Assembly (NCBI GenBank): GCA_021442155.1
Contig: CM038216.1
Location: 159,821,983-159,885,982 of the forward strand
Origin: Cymbidium sinense
Taxonomy: Eukaryota > Streptophyta > Magnoliopsida > Asparagales > Orchidaceae
DNA length: 64,000 nucleotides
Direction: 5' to 3'
This document shows, in pieces, positions 36,650-46,944 of the stretch (positions are counted from its first letter, which is position 1; each line of letters opens with the position of its first letter). The notes under the pieces are model-generated. The model did not search any database, was not told where the DNA came from, and saw nothing but the letters and a program-made list of their open reading frames with translations. Position numbers and translations under genes: made by a program.

Positions 36650-37440
36650 TAAATGGTAACCTATATGATTTGGGCCAATAACTCCATAGTGTACTTATGG
36701 TATGGCTTGGAGCTTTTTTATAATACCCAACAATTTTGATTGATAACTAATTTAGAATTTTAGAGATCAGAAGCATAGCGTAATGGTTAACTCCCAGACC
36801 AACAATGCCTCATATTCAACTTTGTGCATAGATTGTGGATAGATGATATGAGAATCATATCACAATCTGAAGTTAGGAGAACTACCGCCTCTTCCCTAAG
36901 AGTAGATCGTGGAAAGGAGTCCAGACATTCAAAATGTCCCCAGGTTCATTTGATTCATCGTGGAGGTTATCACTAGTGGAGTCGCAGAACCGGTGTGTGC
37001 TCAAAAAATGCTTATCCTTTCAATGCACGGAAGGGTACGAAAGTGATATCATACTATGACAAAATCATGGACCATCATACCAACCATCTCAGTAGCATCG
37101 GCCGCGTGACATGAGATATTATAGTGGATTGAACCTAGAGATGAAGTTTATTTTTTAGAAAGCATGTATGTAGCTTTAGGGATGCAAAGATTAAAGATTA
37201 AAAGTAGCTTTTCAATAGGTGGATATTTTTTCTCATTAGGGATGATGAGGTATAGTGCATTCTCTTTCTCTTCATCATTGATTTGGGCTAACAATGCACC
37301 AAGGGAGTCATCTAATGTAGTAGATGAGATGGACCCTGAGAAGTCGCGGCATCATCAAGTAGCGCTTGATGTCTTTGAAGGCATGTTAGCACTTATCATC
37401 CCACTTGAACTTAGCATCCTTTTTGACAAGTACTGAAAAT
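36650..37440 (-). pseudogene. Gypsy-2 RNase H region remnant
   Basis: The minus strand near 36780-36880 reads GGSSPNFRL and then HKVEYEALLVWELTITL, matching the RNase H signature (G.VL.SP......F........N..AEYEALI.GL..A). The stretch at 37164-37436, read on the minus strand, should cover the RT connection and the start of RNase H; it is heavily degraded. Confidence 0.6.
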
Positions 37441-38030
37441 GGTTAACATCTTCCTGATAGGTTGGATATGAAGCATCTTAGATACACTAATCTCCCTTGA
37501 AATGATCTACGTTGAGTTAGAATTTTAGGGGGTGGCATTTCTAATATCGCATTGATCTTCTTCAGATCGATCATAGTGCCGGACAATAAACCCATGGAAT
37601 TTCTCTGAAGCTACTCCGAATGCACACTTCAGGGAATTCATTTTAAATTATCTTAACCATTCAAAAACTACTCTCAAGTCTAAGAGATGGTTTTCCTTTA
37701 CTTTTGACAACAAGATCATCGACATAACATTCGACTTGATGATAAATGAGTTCTTCAAAGTTTCGATTCATGGCCCGCTCATAGGTTGCATCAGCATTTT
37801 TAAAATAAAAAAGTATGACCTTATAGCAAAATATTTTGATCAGGATTCAAAATGTAGTGTTTCTTTCATCTTTAGGGGTCATCTTTATTTGGTTATATCC
37901 AGATGATCCATCCATAAAAGAGAAGACAACGTGAGATGAGGCAATGTCCACCATCAGTTCTAGGATTGTTAATGGAAATTCATCTTTTGGACATGCCTTA
38001 TTTAGATCCTAAATTTTACACATATGTGAA
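37441..38030 (-). pseudogene. Gypsy-2 reverse transcriptase remnant with YVDD
   Basis: The minus strand reads KACPKDEFPLTILELMVDIA, then FSFMDGSSGYNQIKM, then a degraded core with FKNADATYERAMN. ELIYHQVECYVDDLVVKSK follows, with the catalytic YVDD encoded at 37715-37726, and then a frameshifted thumb region (MNSLKCAFGV-like). The order and wording match RT of plant Ty3/gypsy Tat/Athila-type elements. Stops occur just after ERNTTF and in the thumb region. Confidence 0.9.
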
Positions 38031-39299
38031 TTCTTTTGGGATGGCCAACTAGGTAGGGTGTTTTTCTTCCCATAAAGCCAACATTAATCGTTTCTTGATT
38101 TTAGAGATGACCTGTTCAATGTAATTGCATGCCTAGGAGCTTACTTGATAGGTTAGCACTAGCTCTATTTATGACAGCTATGTTAGGAGATAAATTGGTC
38201 ATCTCTTCGTAACTCCATGTGAAATCCTTAAACCCAGTCAATAACTAAGTCATTAGTTTCAGTATCATTCAACAAAGAACTAATGTATGTCAGACGTGGA
38301 TTGCCTTCAGTTCCTAAGTTTATTTTTTTAAGCTCATTGATGGTTGATCTAATCTACTCTTCGAAGTTTTGCAGTGCATCCTTGACTTTAAAGTCATTTA
38401 GATCATTGAAGTTTCTAAACACACCTCCTCATATGAGTTAGCATGATTTGAAAAGAACCTATTTGATTCCAAATGATTGGTGATGACTAGGCAATAATTG
38501 TCATCATTGATAAGAACCACTGTATTAAATCCTAGTCTTGGTCTTGATTGAGGATGTCTGCTTTGGTTGTCCCATAACCTTTCAAAGTAGTCTGACTTGT
38601 GTTTAGACCAAGTATGTGGGATTAATCCCTTATTTTCTAGATTAACAACACAAGGAAAATACCAATCAAAAGGTAATTCTACTAAATCTTTATATAAATC
38701 ATCCTTAAGTTCTACATCAACTTCCTAACTTGAGGATGAAGCTCCCAAAAAGAATCTATGAGTTTTCCCATCTATGGATGAATTAGGGGTTCCCACTACC
38801 AAACCCTCAACAGTAAGGGGCTAAGAGAGTTAAGGTTCCCAACTAATGCCTAATTGTCTCATATGCAGACTTGGATACACATATGCTTTGCTTTGAAGCC
38901 CGATCTTGATCACTATCCTGCTCAAACATCACCTTGTAAGGGATCTCCTACGGAGAAGAGCTAGTTGGTGTGCTAACCACATAAGACTCATCCTCTATAC
39001 TAGATTCTAAGTCTATGTGGATAGCATCGCCACTGATGGTAGGACATACCCTATTGTGGGTAAAAGGAGGCTTGGGGATGCCTCTTCACAGGTGAAATTA
39101 GGTCTACCCATATGTTTGAATGGAGTAACAAACTTTGGGTGGGATCTAATGTTAGGCTCTATATCTTCCATGAGTCCATGTCCATGTCTCTTTTATTTTC
39201 TTTCACTTTCTCTTTTTTCTTCTTTTTTCTATTTCTTTTTTTTTTTTGTCCTCATGGGGACTGGAGAATAAGCGGTGGGTTTTGGGGAAGGAAATAGGC
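38031..39299 (-). pseudogene. Gypsy-2 spacer between protease and RT
   Basis: The minus strand corresponds to the poorly conserved part between protease and RT in this lineage. No motif is clear. A poly-T-rich stretch at 39195-39245 interrupts it. The plus-strand frames here look like shadows. Confidence 0.4.
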
Positions 39300-40082
39300 T
39301 GCATCCTCATATATCTTGATCTCATGAACTGTGAAGGGTTTGAGATCTCCTTTGATGCAATACTCAATTCCACCTCTCATGAACTTTATGCATTAATGTA
39401 GAGAGGATGGAACTATGTTATTTTCATGTATCTACAGTCTTCCAAGCAAAGCATTGAAAGATCTATCCGAGTCTATGATATGAAACTTGGCTTTAGTCTT
39501 TCAATCATCTATCTCCAATGGAAACACTATGGAGCCTAAGGCCCTCTCTCCATATTCATTGAATCCTCTCAACATCATCCTTTTATTTTTGGAGCTTGGA
39601 GATGTCAATCCTCAAGTAGGCAAGGGTTCTTAGACTCATAATATTGACCGATGCACCTGGTCAACCGTAACTTCTTGATAACCCTGTATCTACCAATGTC
39701 CACTATGATGTAAAGAGGGCAGTTGTGCTTGGTCGTCTGTAAAAGTAAGTCTTCATCACTGAATGTAACTCTTAGAATGTCCTTTGTGTTGTGTGCCTCC
39801 TATTTATTAGTAGTCAGCTAAGCTAAGCATATCTCTAGATCAAGAAGAGCCTTGACTAGATATTTCCTCATCTCTTTGATAAGACAAGGGCCATATGCTC
39901 AACTTAGTAACTTTCTAAAATGTGCTAGATATTCTGCCTGGTCCTCCATATAAGCTGAGCATCTTGTGGAGGGCTCATTTGCTCATTGGAACCTATGACT
40001 TTTACCCTTATCCCAGGTGCTACCATAGAAGGTAGAACTTCGCCACACATAGGTTGACTTGACTTCTTGAAATGATGAACTT
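39300..40082 (-). pseudogene. Gypsy-2 protease and gag C-terminal remnant
   Basis: The minus strand at about 39700-39780 reads TFSDEDLLLQTTKHNCPLYI and then a VD-G-like site, degraded from the retropepsin DTG/DGGS motif. It continues with SVNIMSLRTLAYL-like and LRGFNEYGERALGS-like pieces, followed by KAKFHIIDSDRSFNALLGR-like and IHENNIVPSSLH-like pieces in alternating frames. This is the typical protease of Tat/Ogre-type elements. Upstream (39800-40050) lies poorly conserved gag tail. The gag start is cut off at about 40083 by the L1 remnant. Confidence 0.75.
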
Positions 40083-41360
40083 ATGAAAAGTTCTACCTTC
40101 TCATTAGGTAATATACAGACTTCTCAAGTCATGAGAAATAGTTTGCCCCAGCCCTACTCATTTCCCTCTCGCCCGGTGTTTTTTCTTGTGCTCCTCTGCT
40201 GTCCCCCGCTGGTTTTCGCTTTTCTTAACCACAAGGTAGATTTTGATCATGGATATGATCTCTATTTTCCCTTGGGAAACCCACTACTTCATTGCGGGTC
40301 AGGAAACTTCGACCCCTTGGGATCAATCGATCCAACCCTCCCCGACGCATCTAAATCTTTCAAAGATTTTTTCAGGTAAGGTGAGTCCACTGATCTTATC
40401 TCTACTTCCTGAGTGTATCTACATTTGTGTTTGATCGCAGTGAAAAGGCTTGCTAAACCATTTGAATTTATACATTTGTAATCAAGGACGTCCACTATGG
40501 AGAAATATTAGATCTTTTTTTTCATAATTTGAAGCTCTCTAGTATTTTTTTTTTGTTGGATTGATAGACTACCATGGTTCTAATTCAAAAAAAAGATTTG
40601 GATTATTCTCAGGTTTTTTCTAGATCGATCATTTTTTGTGTTCAATCATCGGATGTTTGTTGAAATGGACAAATGGACGAGGAGGAGTCTCCCATTGTTC
40701 TGTCGATTTTCATTCCCAATTTACATGTTAATTTTTGTCTCAATTTCATTTATCGTAGGCGTTGTTTGGTCCCCTCTCCAACTGGATCAGTCTAATACTA
40801 GACCTTGATTCTGAGTTGGATATAACTCAAAAATATCCACTGAAATTTTAGTTTCTTAGAGAAATTTTACAAAAAGTGAAGTTCAAAAAATTTTCCTATT
40901 TTTGTTCTCATTGTAAAATTCAAGGGCATGGGATTTTAGAATGCTTTGTGGTTCATCCACACCTTAAGAAAAGTTCTATTGTGTTTCCTAAGTCAGCTCT
41001 CTCTCTCTTAATGCTCCATTGGATAAACCACAAAATACTATTATCTCTAATATCTCCTTACCTGAATCTGAGGTCCATTTCCTTGAACTACCTATTTCTC
41101 AATCTAATATTGCTACAACTATGTCTAGTCAGCCACATGATGTCACACTTGCTAATAATGATGTTGTCCCTTCTAATGAGACTAACCACTTAAACTGTAA
41201 TAATATTGGCATGAATGTAACTAATAATAGCTCTACAACAACCATGGTTGCTCACTCTATCTCTATTCCTGTCCCTCTTGACACCTTAATTAAAGGAAAA
41301 GCAATTGATCATAAAGGAATGCGTGTGCAAAATTTAGAGAAAGTTTCTACCCCGCCTTAG
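40083..41360 (+). pseudogene. L1-type LINE ORF1 remnant (DUF4283 plus CCHC knuckle)
   Basis: On the plus strand an upstream open frame ends in LPDASKSFKDFF, resembling the start of plant L1 ORF1. Pieces at 40550-40800 resemble LDYHGS..K..DYSQVFSR, then DEEESPIVLSIFIPNLHVNF, as in DUF4283 domains (W..G....F..........E.E.SPI.PVWI.LPNLP..F). At 40815-40970 the reading ELDITQKYPLKF leads to VKFKKFSYFCSHCKIQGHGI and LECF, a complete CX2CX4HX4C zinc knuckle. The C-terminal tail is serine/asparagine-rich and open to 41360. Frameshifts separate the pieces. ORF2 would lie downstream but the assembly gap intervenes. Confidence 0.75.
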
Positions 41361-41493
41361 TATTTGTATTTTTTCTCTAATCCTTTTTTTTCTTTCATCT
41401 AACCTTGAATAATTTCTAACTGACTTTACAATAGAATAATGATTTGGAAGAAGGTGAATTCGTCTGCAATTTTGTTTTAAATGTGCCTCCTTT

Positions 41494-41593
41494 NNNNNNN
41501 NNNNNNNNNNNNNNNNNNNNNNNNNNNNNNNNNNNNNNNNNNNNNNNNNNNNNNNNNNNNNNNNNNNNNNNNNNNNNNNNNNNNNNNNNNNNN
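41494..41593. other. Assembly gap (100 N)
   Basis: Exactly 100 N, a conventional placeholder for a gap of unknown size. The sequence changes from the L1 tail to the inside of an X repeat across it, so the true junction is unknown. Confidence 1.
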
Positions 41594-44309
41594 AGAGCTA
41601 AAGTGTTGTCATATACCATAAAGACTAAGCTTTGAGGTCTTCATTTCTATACTGCCATCACACACTATCTTTCATCATAGAGGTGTTATATCTTCTACCA
41701 TTGAACTTGGTTTGGTGTGAAATGAAATCCCTCTGTCGATCATAGATCCAGAATAAAAAAATTTATGAAAATTAGCACTGCTAAAATATTATGTAGCCAA
41801 AATTTTGAATCTTAAATATCAAGAAGCAAAGACCATGGCCATCACCAAGGCAATCAGATCCTCAAAAAAAATTAAGCTTAAGTAGGCATCTCATAGGAAT
41901 GTGGGTCTATTATCCCAGTGTCGAGGTGCTATATTCTCAAAGTTGAAACCCAAGTTATAATATTAAGGAATTTATATCATGATCTAAATTATACCCACAA
42001 TGCCGGAGCTACAAGTATAATGTTGAGGTGCTAAATCCTTGAGAAAATCAAAATTTGGTGGGCATCGCATCATGGCACTGATATCCCTTCACTAAGGCAT
42101 TGTGTGTCCACATAAAAAACAATGATATTAGGACATTCACAACATAATTCAAATTATAACCCACAATGTTGTAATGCTACAAATATAGTGCCTAGGTGCT
42201 AAGCTCTTGGATTTCTAAATCAATTGTTTTAGCATAATAGCATTGAGGTGCTAGTTTACCACTACCAAGGTGCTAAACCTCTAATGTTGAGCAAAAATTT
42301 TTTATGAAAAAAAACTTAAAATTTTAGAGTATTGCACAATGACAAACACAAAGGGTAAAATGAAGAAAATACATCTTTATTAAATAAATAAAAAATCTAT
42401 ATTACAAAAAAAGATTATTATAATAAAAATAAATAATAAATTAAAAATGTATAATATAAAATAAACAAAAAAAGGGAAAATTAGTGGTCATAATCATCTT
42501 CCTCCTCTATTTCTGGCTCTAGTGAAGTAGCTACGTAAGGGAGATATTAAAGCACCACAAGAAAAGAAACCTGACCTGGATCCCCAAAATCATAATTTTC
42601 AAACATGTGGACCAGTGTTGTATTGAATTGGGTCATATGAAACAATTTCTTATGTTGTTGATCCATATGATAATCAATTTGTTTTCTAAAGTTTGCTGCC
42701 TATAACTACTCTCACCTAACTCTCTCTCCTTAAATCTAAGACTTGCTCATTTAAGAGTTTAAAGAATTGAGGCCTTGGTCATGGGACACATAAGCTCTCC
42801 CATACTTCATACCTTGAGGCAAACCCCTCAATAAGCCTTTTCAATAGAGGAGCCTTTTGAATAAGAACTTCATCTGCCCCCCTAACTCACCAGAGTGCAT
42901 AAACCATATATAAGAAAGGGATGACCATACCCTACTATAGTATTGCCCTAAGCATATTATAGTTAGAATTATAAATAATCTTTATATATCAATTGTAAAG
43001 CCTTTTTGAATTGCAAAATTCAAAATGAGCTTTTTCTTACCACCGATATTACTAGTGGGCTCACTTGGAAGAAATAAAATAATGTCAATTTTTTGACTCT
43101 ACCACTAATAGAAAAGTTAATAATCATATTTTCTTGTCACTTCCGCTAGATGTTGGCATTTCTACCAATGACAAAATCAAGAATTTCATCAAAATCTAGG
43201 GAGCTCATTAAAATAAGAAAGATATTGATCGTAAACCACATTTGGCAATTCATAATATGTATTTATGGTAGTGCTATCGATACTTACCAATTTCCTTGAA
43301 TGAAAACTTACCAATTTCCTTGAATGAAAACTTTATTGTTCTGGTACTTCTTCTTGTTGGTGAAGAACTCTCACACCATAGGAATGACACAAGAGTTGCT
43401 TGCTTGGGCCAGCTTAGCCCAGCCACGTTCATTGACCACCCGTTCTACTCTCTCATCCGATTATTGAAGCTTCTTTCTAGGATGAAATGCTTATGGGTGA
43501 GAGCGTGCTAATACCTCTTCACTGTGCTAACAACTCTATTAGATTCACTTGAAATCACCCTTCTCTTGTTAATGAGCTTCTTGAGCATGATTACTTTTTT
43601 AGTAGGGGAAAAAAGAGAATAAGAGAGAACTATAAGATATGAAACATGGAGAATGAAAAGGAGTTCTAGGGTTTTATGTTTATAACCAGCCCTAACTGGT
43701 GGTACAATGTCGAAGGCTCTAACCTCTAGTTCAAAATAATAACATAGCATTGTAGTGCTCATATGCAAGGCCTCGGTGTTGGTCATCTGGTCAAGTCGGT
43801 TTATATGCCAATAAAAAAGCATTTATTACTCTTAATTTTGTAAACGAAAACATGTGAGGCAATGATGCAGCACCACAATGCTGGTCAAAAAGTTTATCCT
43901 TGCCATTTAAAGCATATGTCCGTCTACTAGATTTTCTGAACTGACCTTTGACTGGTGCTACGACACCATATAGTTAGCACCAAAGAGCTACTCAACTGGT
44001 CAACATGAATAAACTAAGTTAAACAAGTCCAATATTAAGTGTTGCAGTGCTGTATTTTTAGTGCCAAAGCACTGATCCTTTACCTTTTCAGAAGACACAC
44101 ATGCATGCTCTATAATGCTATAATACTAAGCACTCGACCCCAAGGCACCAATTTGACAATGCTATGGAGCTATCAAGTGACAAGGTGTTGCCCTAATAAA
44201 CATATTTTCAATGTCATGACACATAATAAAAATGGATCTTAATTACCTGCATATGCCCCAACAGATGTATACAAATAATGGTCTAAATTAAATGTCTGAG
44301 GGTGCTGCA
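41594..44309 (-). repeat. Family X, second copy (inverted to the left copy)
   Basis: Reverse complement of 10661-13180 followed, without interruption, by the equivalent of 3463-3656. Around 44113-44127 it preserves the empty target site of the B insertion. The outer part of X is lost at the gap. The far end is gggtgctgca at 44309, that is TGCA in X orientation. Confidence 0.8.
42490..43588 (-). pseudogene. Decayed PF20167-like ORF, X second copy
   Basis: The start at 43588 gives MLKKLINKRRVISSESNRVV. Downstream pieces read NERGWAKLAQ and then IPMV.EFFTN with a stop in place of the expected Arg. Further pieces are NKVFIQG, then a frameshifted VS.DSTTINTYYELPN. The GW...L....IP.VREF.TN and IN.YY.LPN matches make this the clearest copy for identifying the domain. 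A 20-base local duplication (caatttccttgaatgaaaac at about 43289 and 43310) adds an extra insertion here. No complete protein is encoded. Confidence 0.65.
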
Positions 44310-44332
44310 TGGTTTATGGAGAGTAGCCCCCC

Positions 44333-44335
<3 letters not shown>

Positions 44336-44362
<27 letters not shown>
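44336..44362. repeat. (CT)n microsatellite
   Basis: Short CT run at the X terminus, homologous to the GA run at 13768-13819. Confidence 0.9.
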
Positions 44363-44363
<1 letters not shown>

Positions 44364-45844
44364 CTTCTTCAATTCACTCTCTTGACTTTTCTTACTGCAT
44401 TCCCACTCCTACTGATCTATTCTTTCTACAAGCACAATTTCCAATACTATGAAGGCAATCTCTTATTTATTTTAAGTAAAATATTTCTGGAATAATAAAT
44501 ATTTTATGTAATTTTCTCTTTGAAAATTAAGTTTAATTAAAATTCCACCATTGATCTTGAATCTGGTGAGAAATAGAAGAGCGCTTCTCCATCAATATTG
44601 AATCTGGAGTAAAAATGAATGCCCTCTAAAACATTAAAATATTCAAAATCTTGAATGTTGAAGACCTCCGCCATTGAACTTGGTCCAAGCATAAAAAGAA
44701 CACCCCCCTTCCGTTGTTCTTGGATCCAAAATCAAGGGAGAAGAATTCGTACCCACAAAAATAAGAAAAAAATCTAGCACTACTAAGACATTATGCCACT
44801 GCATTTTTATAAAAATCCATCAAAATCTTCAAGAATTTAGTTCTATACAAGTGTTTCTGTCCCGCAGCGTTGAGGTGCCAAGCTTTCAGCAATGAATTCT
44901 TGAATGCTCTAATTAGACTGTCAAGGCATAGGAAATTAGACATTGAAGTGCTAAGCTCTTAAGCATAGTGTAATTCTACCTCATCGTAGCTCTAAGCTTT
45001 GGGGTCTCCTATCTCTATACAACATCGCAACACTATCATTTTGGCATGAAGGCATTATATCCTCCACCGTTGAAGTTGGTTCTACTGTAAAATGAAACCC
45101 TCCCTCTATCAATCTTAGATCTAAAATAAATTAAAATTTTATAAAATTTAGCACTACTAAAATATTATGCTGCCAAAGTTTTGAATCTTAGATATCAGTA
45201 AAGTAGCACCGCAACATTATAGGCCCAATGCCAAGGTACTATATCCTCTAAAAAATTTAGCTTAAGTAGGCTTCTCATAGCACTGTGGTGCTAATATCCT
45301 AGTGTTGAGGTGCTACATTCTCAGAATTGAAACCCAAGTGATAATATTAAGGTGTTTATATCTTGATTTAAATTATACCCACAACACCGGAGCACTACAA
45401 GTATAGCACCGAGGAATTAAGTCCTCAAGAAAACCAAAATCTGGAAGGCATTTCATTGCATCATGGCACAAATATCCATACACCAAGGGGCTATGTGTCC
45501 ACACACAGACTAATGATATTAGGACATTCACAACATAATTCAAATTATAACCCACAGTATCGTAATACTACAAATATAGCTCTAATGTGCTGAGCTCTCA
45601 AGCTTCTTAATCAATTATTTTAGTGTAATAGGACCGACACTGCCTCTAATGTTGAGCAAAAAATTTTTATAAAAAAATTAAAATCGTGGAGTATTACACA
45701 GTGACAGGCACAAAAGGGTGGTAAAAATGAAGAAAAATAAATCTTTATTATAAAAATATTATTATAATGAAAATAAATAATAATAAAAAAGAAAAAATAT
45801 AAAATAAAAGGAAAAAATTGAAAACTAGAAGACATAATCATCTT

Positions 45845-46739
45845 CCTCTATTTCTGGCTCTAGTGAACTAGCTACATATGGGGGGTATTAAGGCGCCGCA
45901 GGTAAAAAAAACCTGACCTGGATCCCCCCAAGATCACAATTTTCAAACATGTGGACCAATTTCGTATTGAACTGGTTCATATAAGAAAATTGCTTTTGTT
46001 ATTTATCCATAAGATAATCAAATTTCTTTTCTAAAGTTTGCTATATGTGGCTACTCTCACCAACCTCTCTCCTTAAATTTTAGACTTGCTCATTTAAGAG
46101 TTTAGAGGATTAAGGTCTAGGTCATGGGGGCATGCAAGCTCTCCCATACATCATACCTCAAGCCAAATCCCATAATAAGCATTTTCATTAGAGGAGCATT
46201 TTTGAATAAAAGCTTCTTCATCGGGCTCCCCTAACACACTCACCATTGTGCATAAACCATATATAAGAAATGACTTATAGTACTACCCATAAACATATTA
46301 CAAATAATTATAAAATAAAATTTTCATGTATTTATAAAATTTTAGCCTTCAAATGGAATGTCTATTTTACTAGAGCATGTGAGAAAAGTTACCTCAAGGA
46401 ATTGTTAAAATTTTGAAGATATTGATCATAATTTTGATAATTACATATTTACATGCTATCAAAACTTACAAATTTTATTGTTCTTGTGCTCTTTCATGAT
46501 GGCGAAGAACTCTTGCACCATAAGGACAACACAAGAGTTACTTTCATAGGCCAGCTCAACCTAGTCGTATTCATTGACCACCCCTTTTACTCTCACACCG
46601 GATTGTAGAAGTTTCTTTCTCAGATAAAATGCTTGTGGGTGAGAGCGTGCTGATACCACTCTTTTGCTTCTGTGCTAATAAATATATTAGACTCACTTGA
46701 AGTCACCCTTCTCTTGTTAATGAGCTTCTTGAGTGGCAT
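45845..46739 (-). pseudogene. Decayed PF20167-like ORF, X third copy
   Basis: The start at 46739 gives MPLKKLINKRRVTSSESN followed by a region homologous to the other X copies. The middle is shortened by a deletion (about 46260-46420) and the frame is broken by stops. Identification rests on alignment with 42490-43588 and 11206-12310. Confidence 0.6.
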
Positions 46740-46944
46740 AATTACGTTCTTTGTAGGGGAGAAAACTGAGAGAATTAGAGAGAACTCTAAGAAATAAAAA
46801 ATGCATTATGAAAAATGAGGAGCCCTAGGGTTTTATTTATAAACCTGGGCAAGCACCACAATGCAACAATTTCAGCACCAAGGCGTTAACCTCTAGTTCT
46901 AAAATAATAACATAGCGTTGCAGTACTCATATGTATGCCTGGCT

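Larger units (their letters stand above)
35404..40082 (-). mobile_element. Gypsy-2: internal region of a Tat-like Ty3/gypsy element
   Basis: Read on the minus strand from 40082 down to 35404, it shows gag end, protease, a long spacer, RT, RNase H and integrase in Ty3/gypsy order. The N-terminal part of gag is missing: the region is interrupted at about 40083 by an L1 remnant and then the assembly gap. No 5' LTR is visible. The 3' side leads into the repeat-rich region 33119-35403 and family B. Confidence 0.8.
44317..46937 (-). repeat. Family X, third copy
   Basis: Reverse complement of about 11005-13844. It starts 7 bp after the second copy ends, so two X copies lie head-to-tail. The end at about 46937 joins B sequence equivalent to about 7770, as if everything corresponding to 7770-11005 of the left copy had been removed. 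Confidence 0.8.

Noticed and set aside
39017..39297. Plus-strand frames with a Phe-rich tail
   Set aside because: They lie over the gypsy-2 spacer and a poly-T tract on the opposite strand from the element; no motif.
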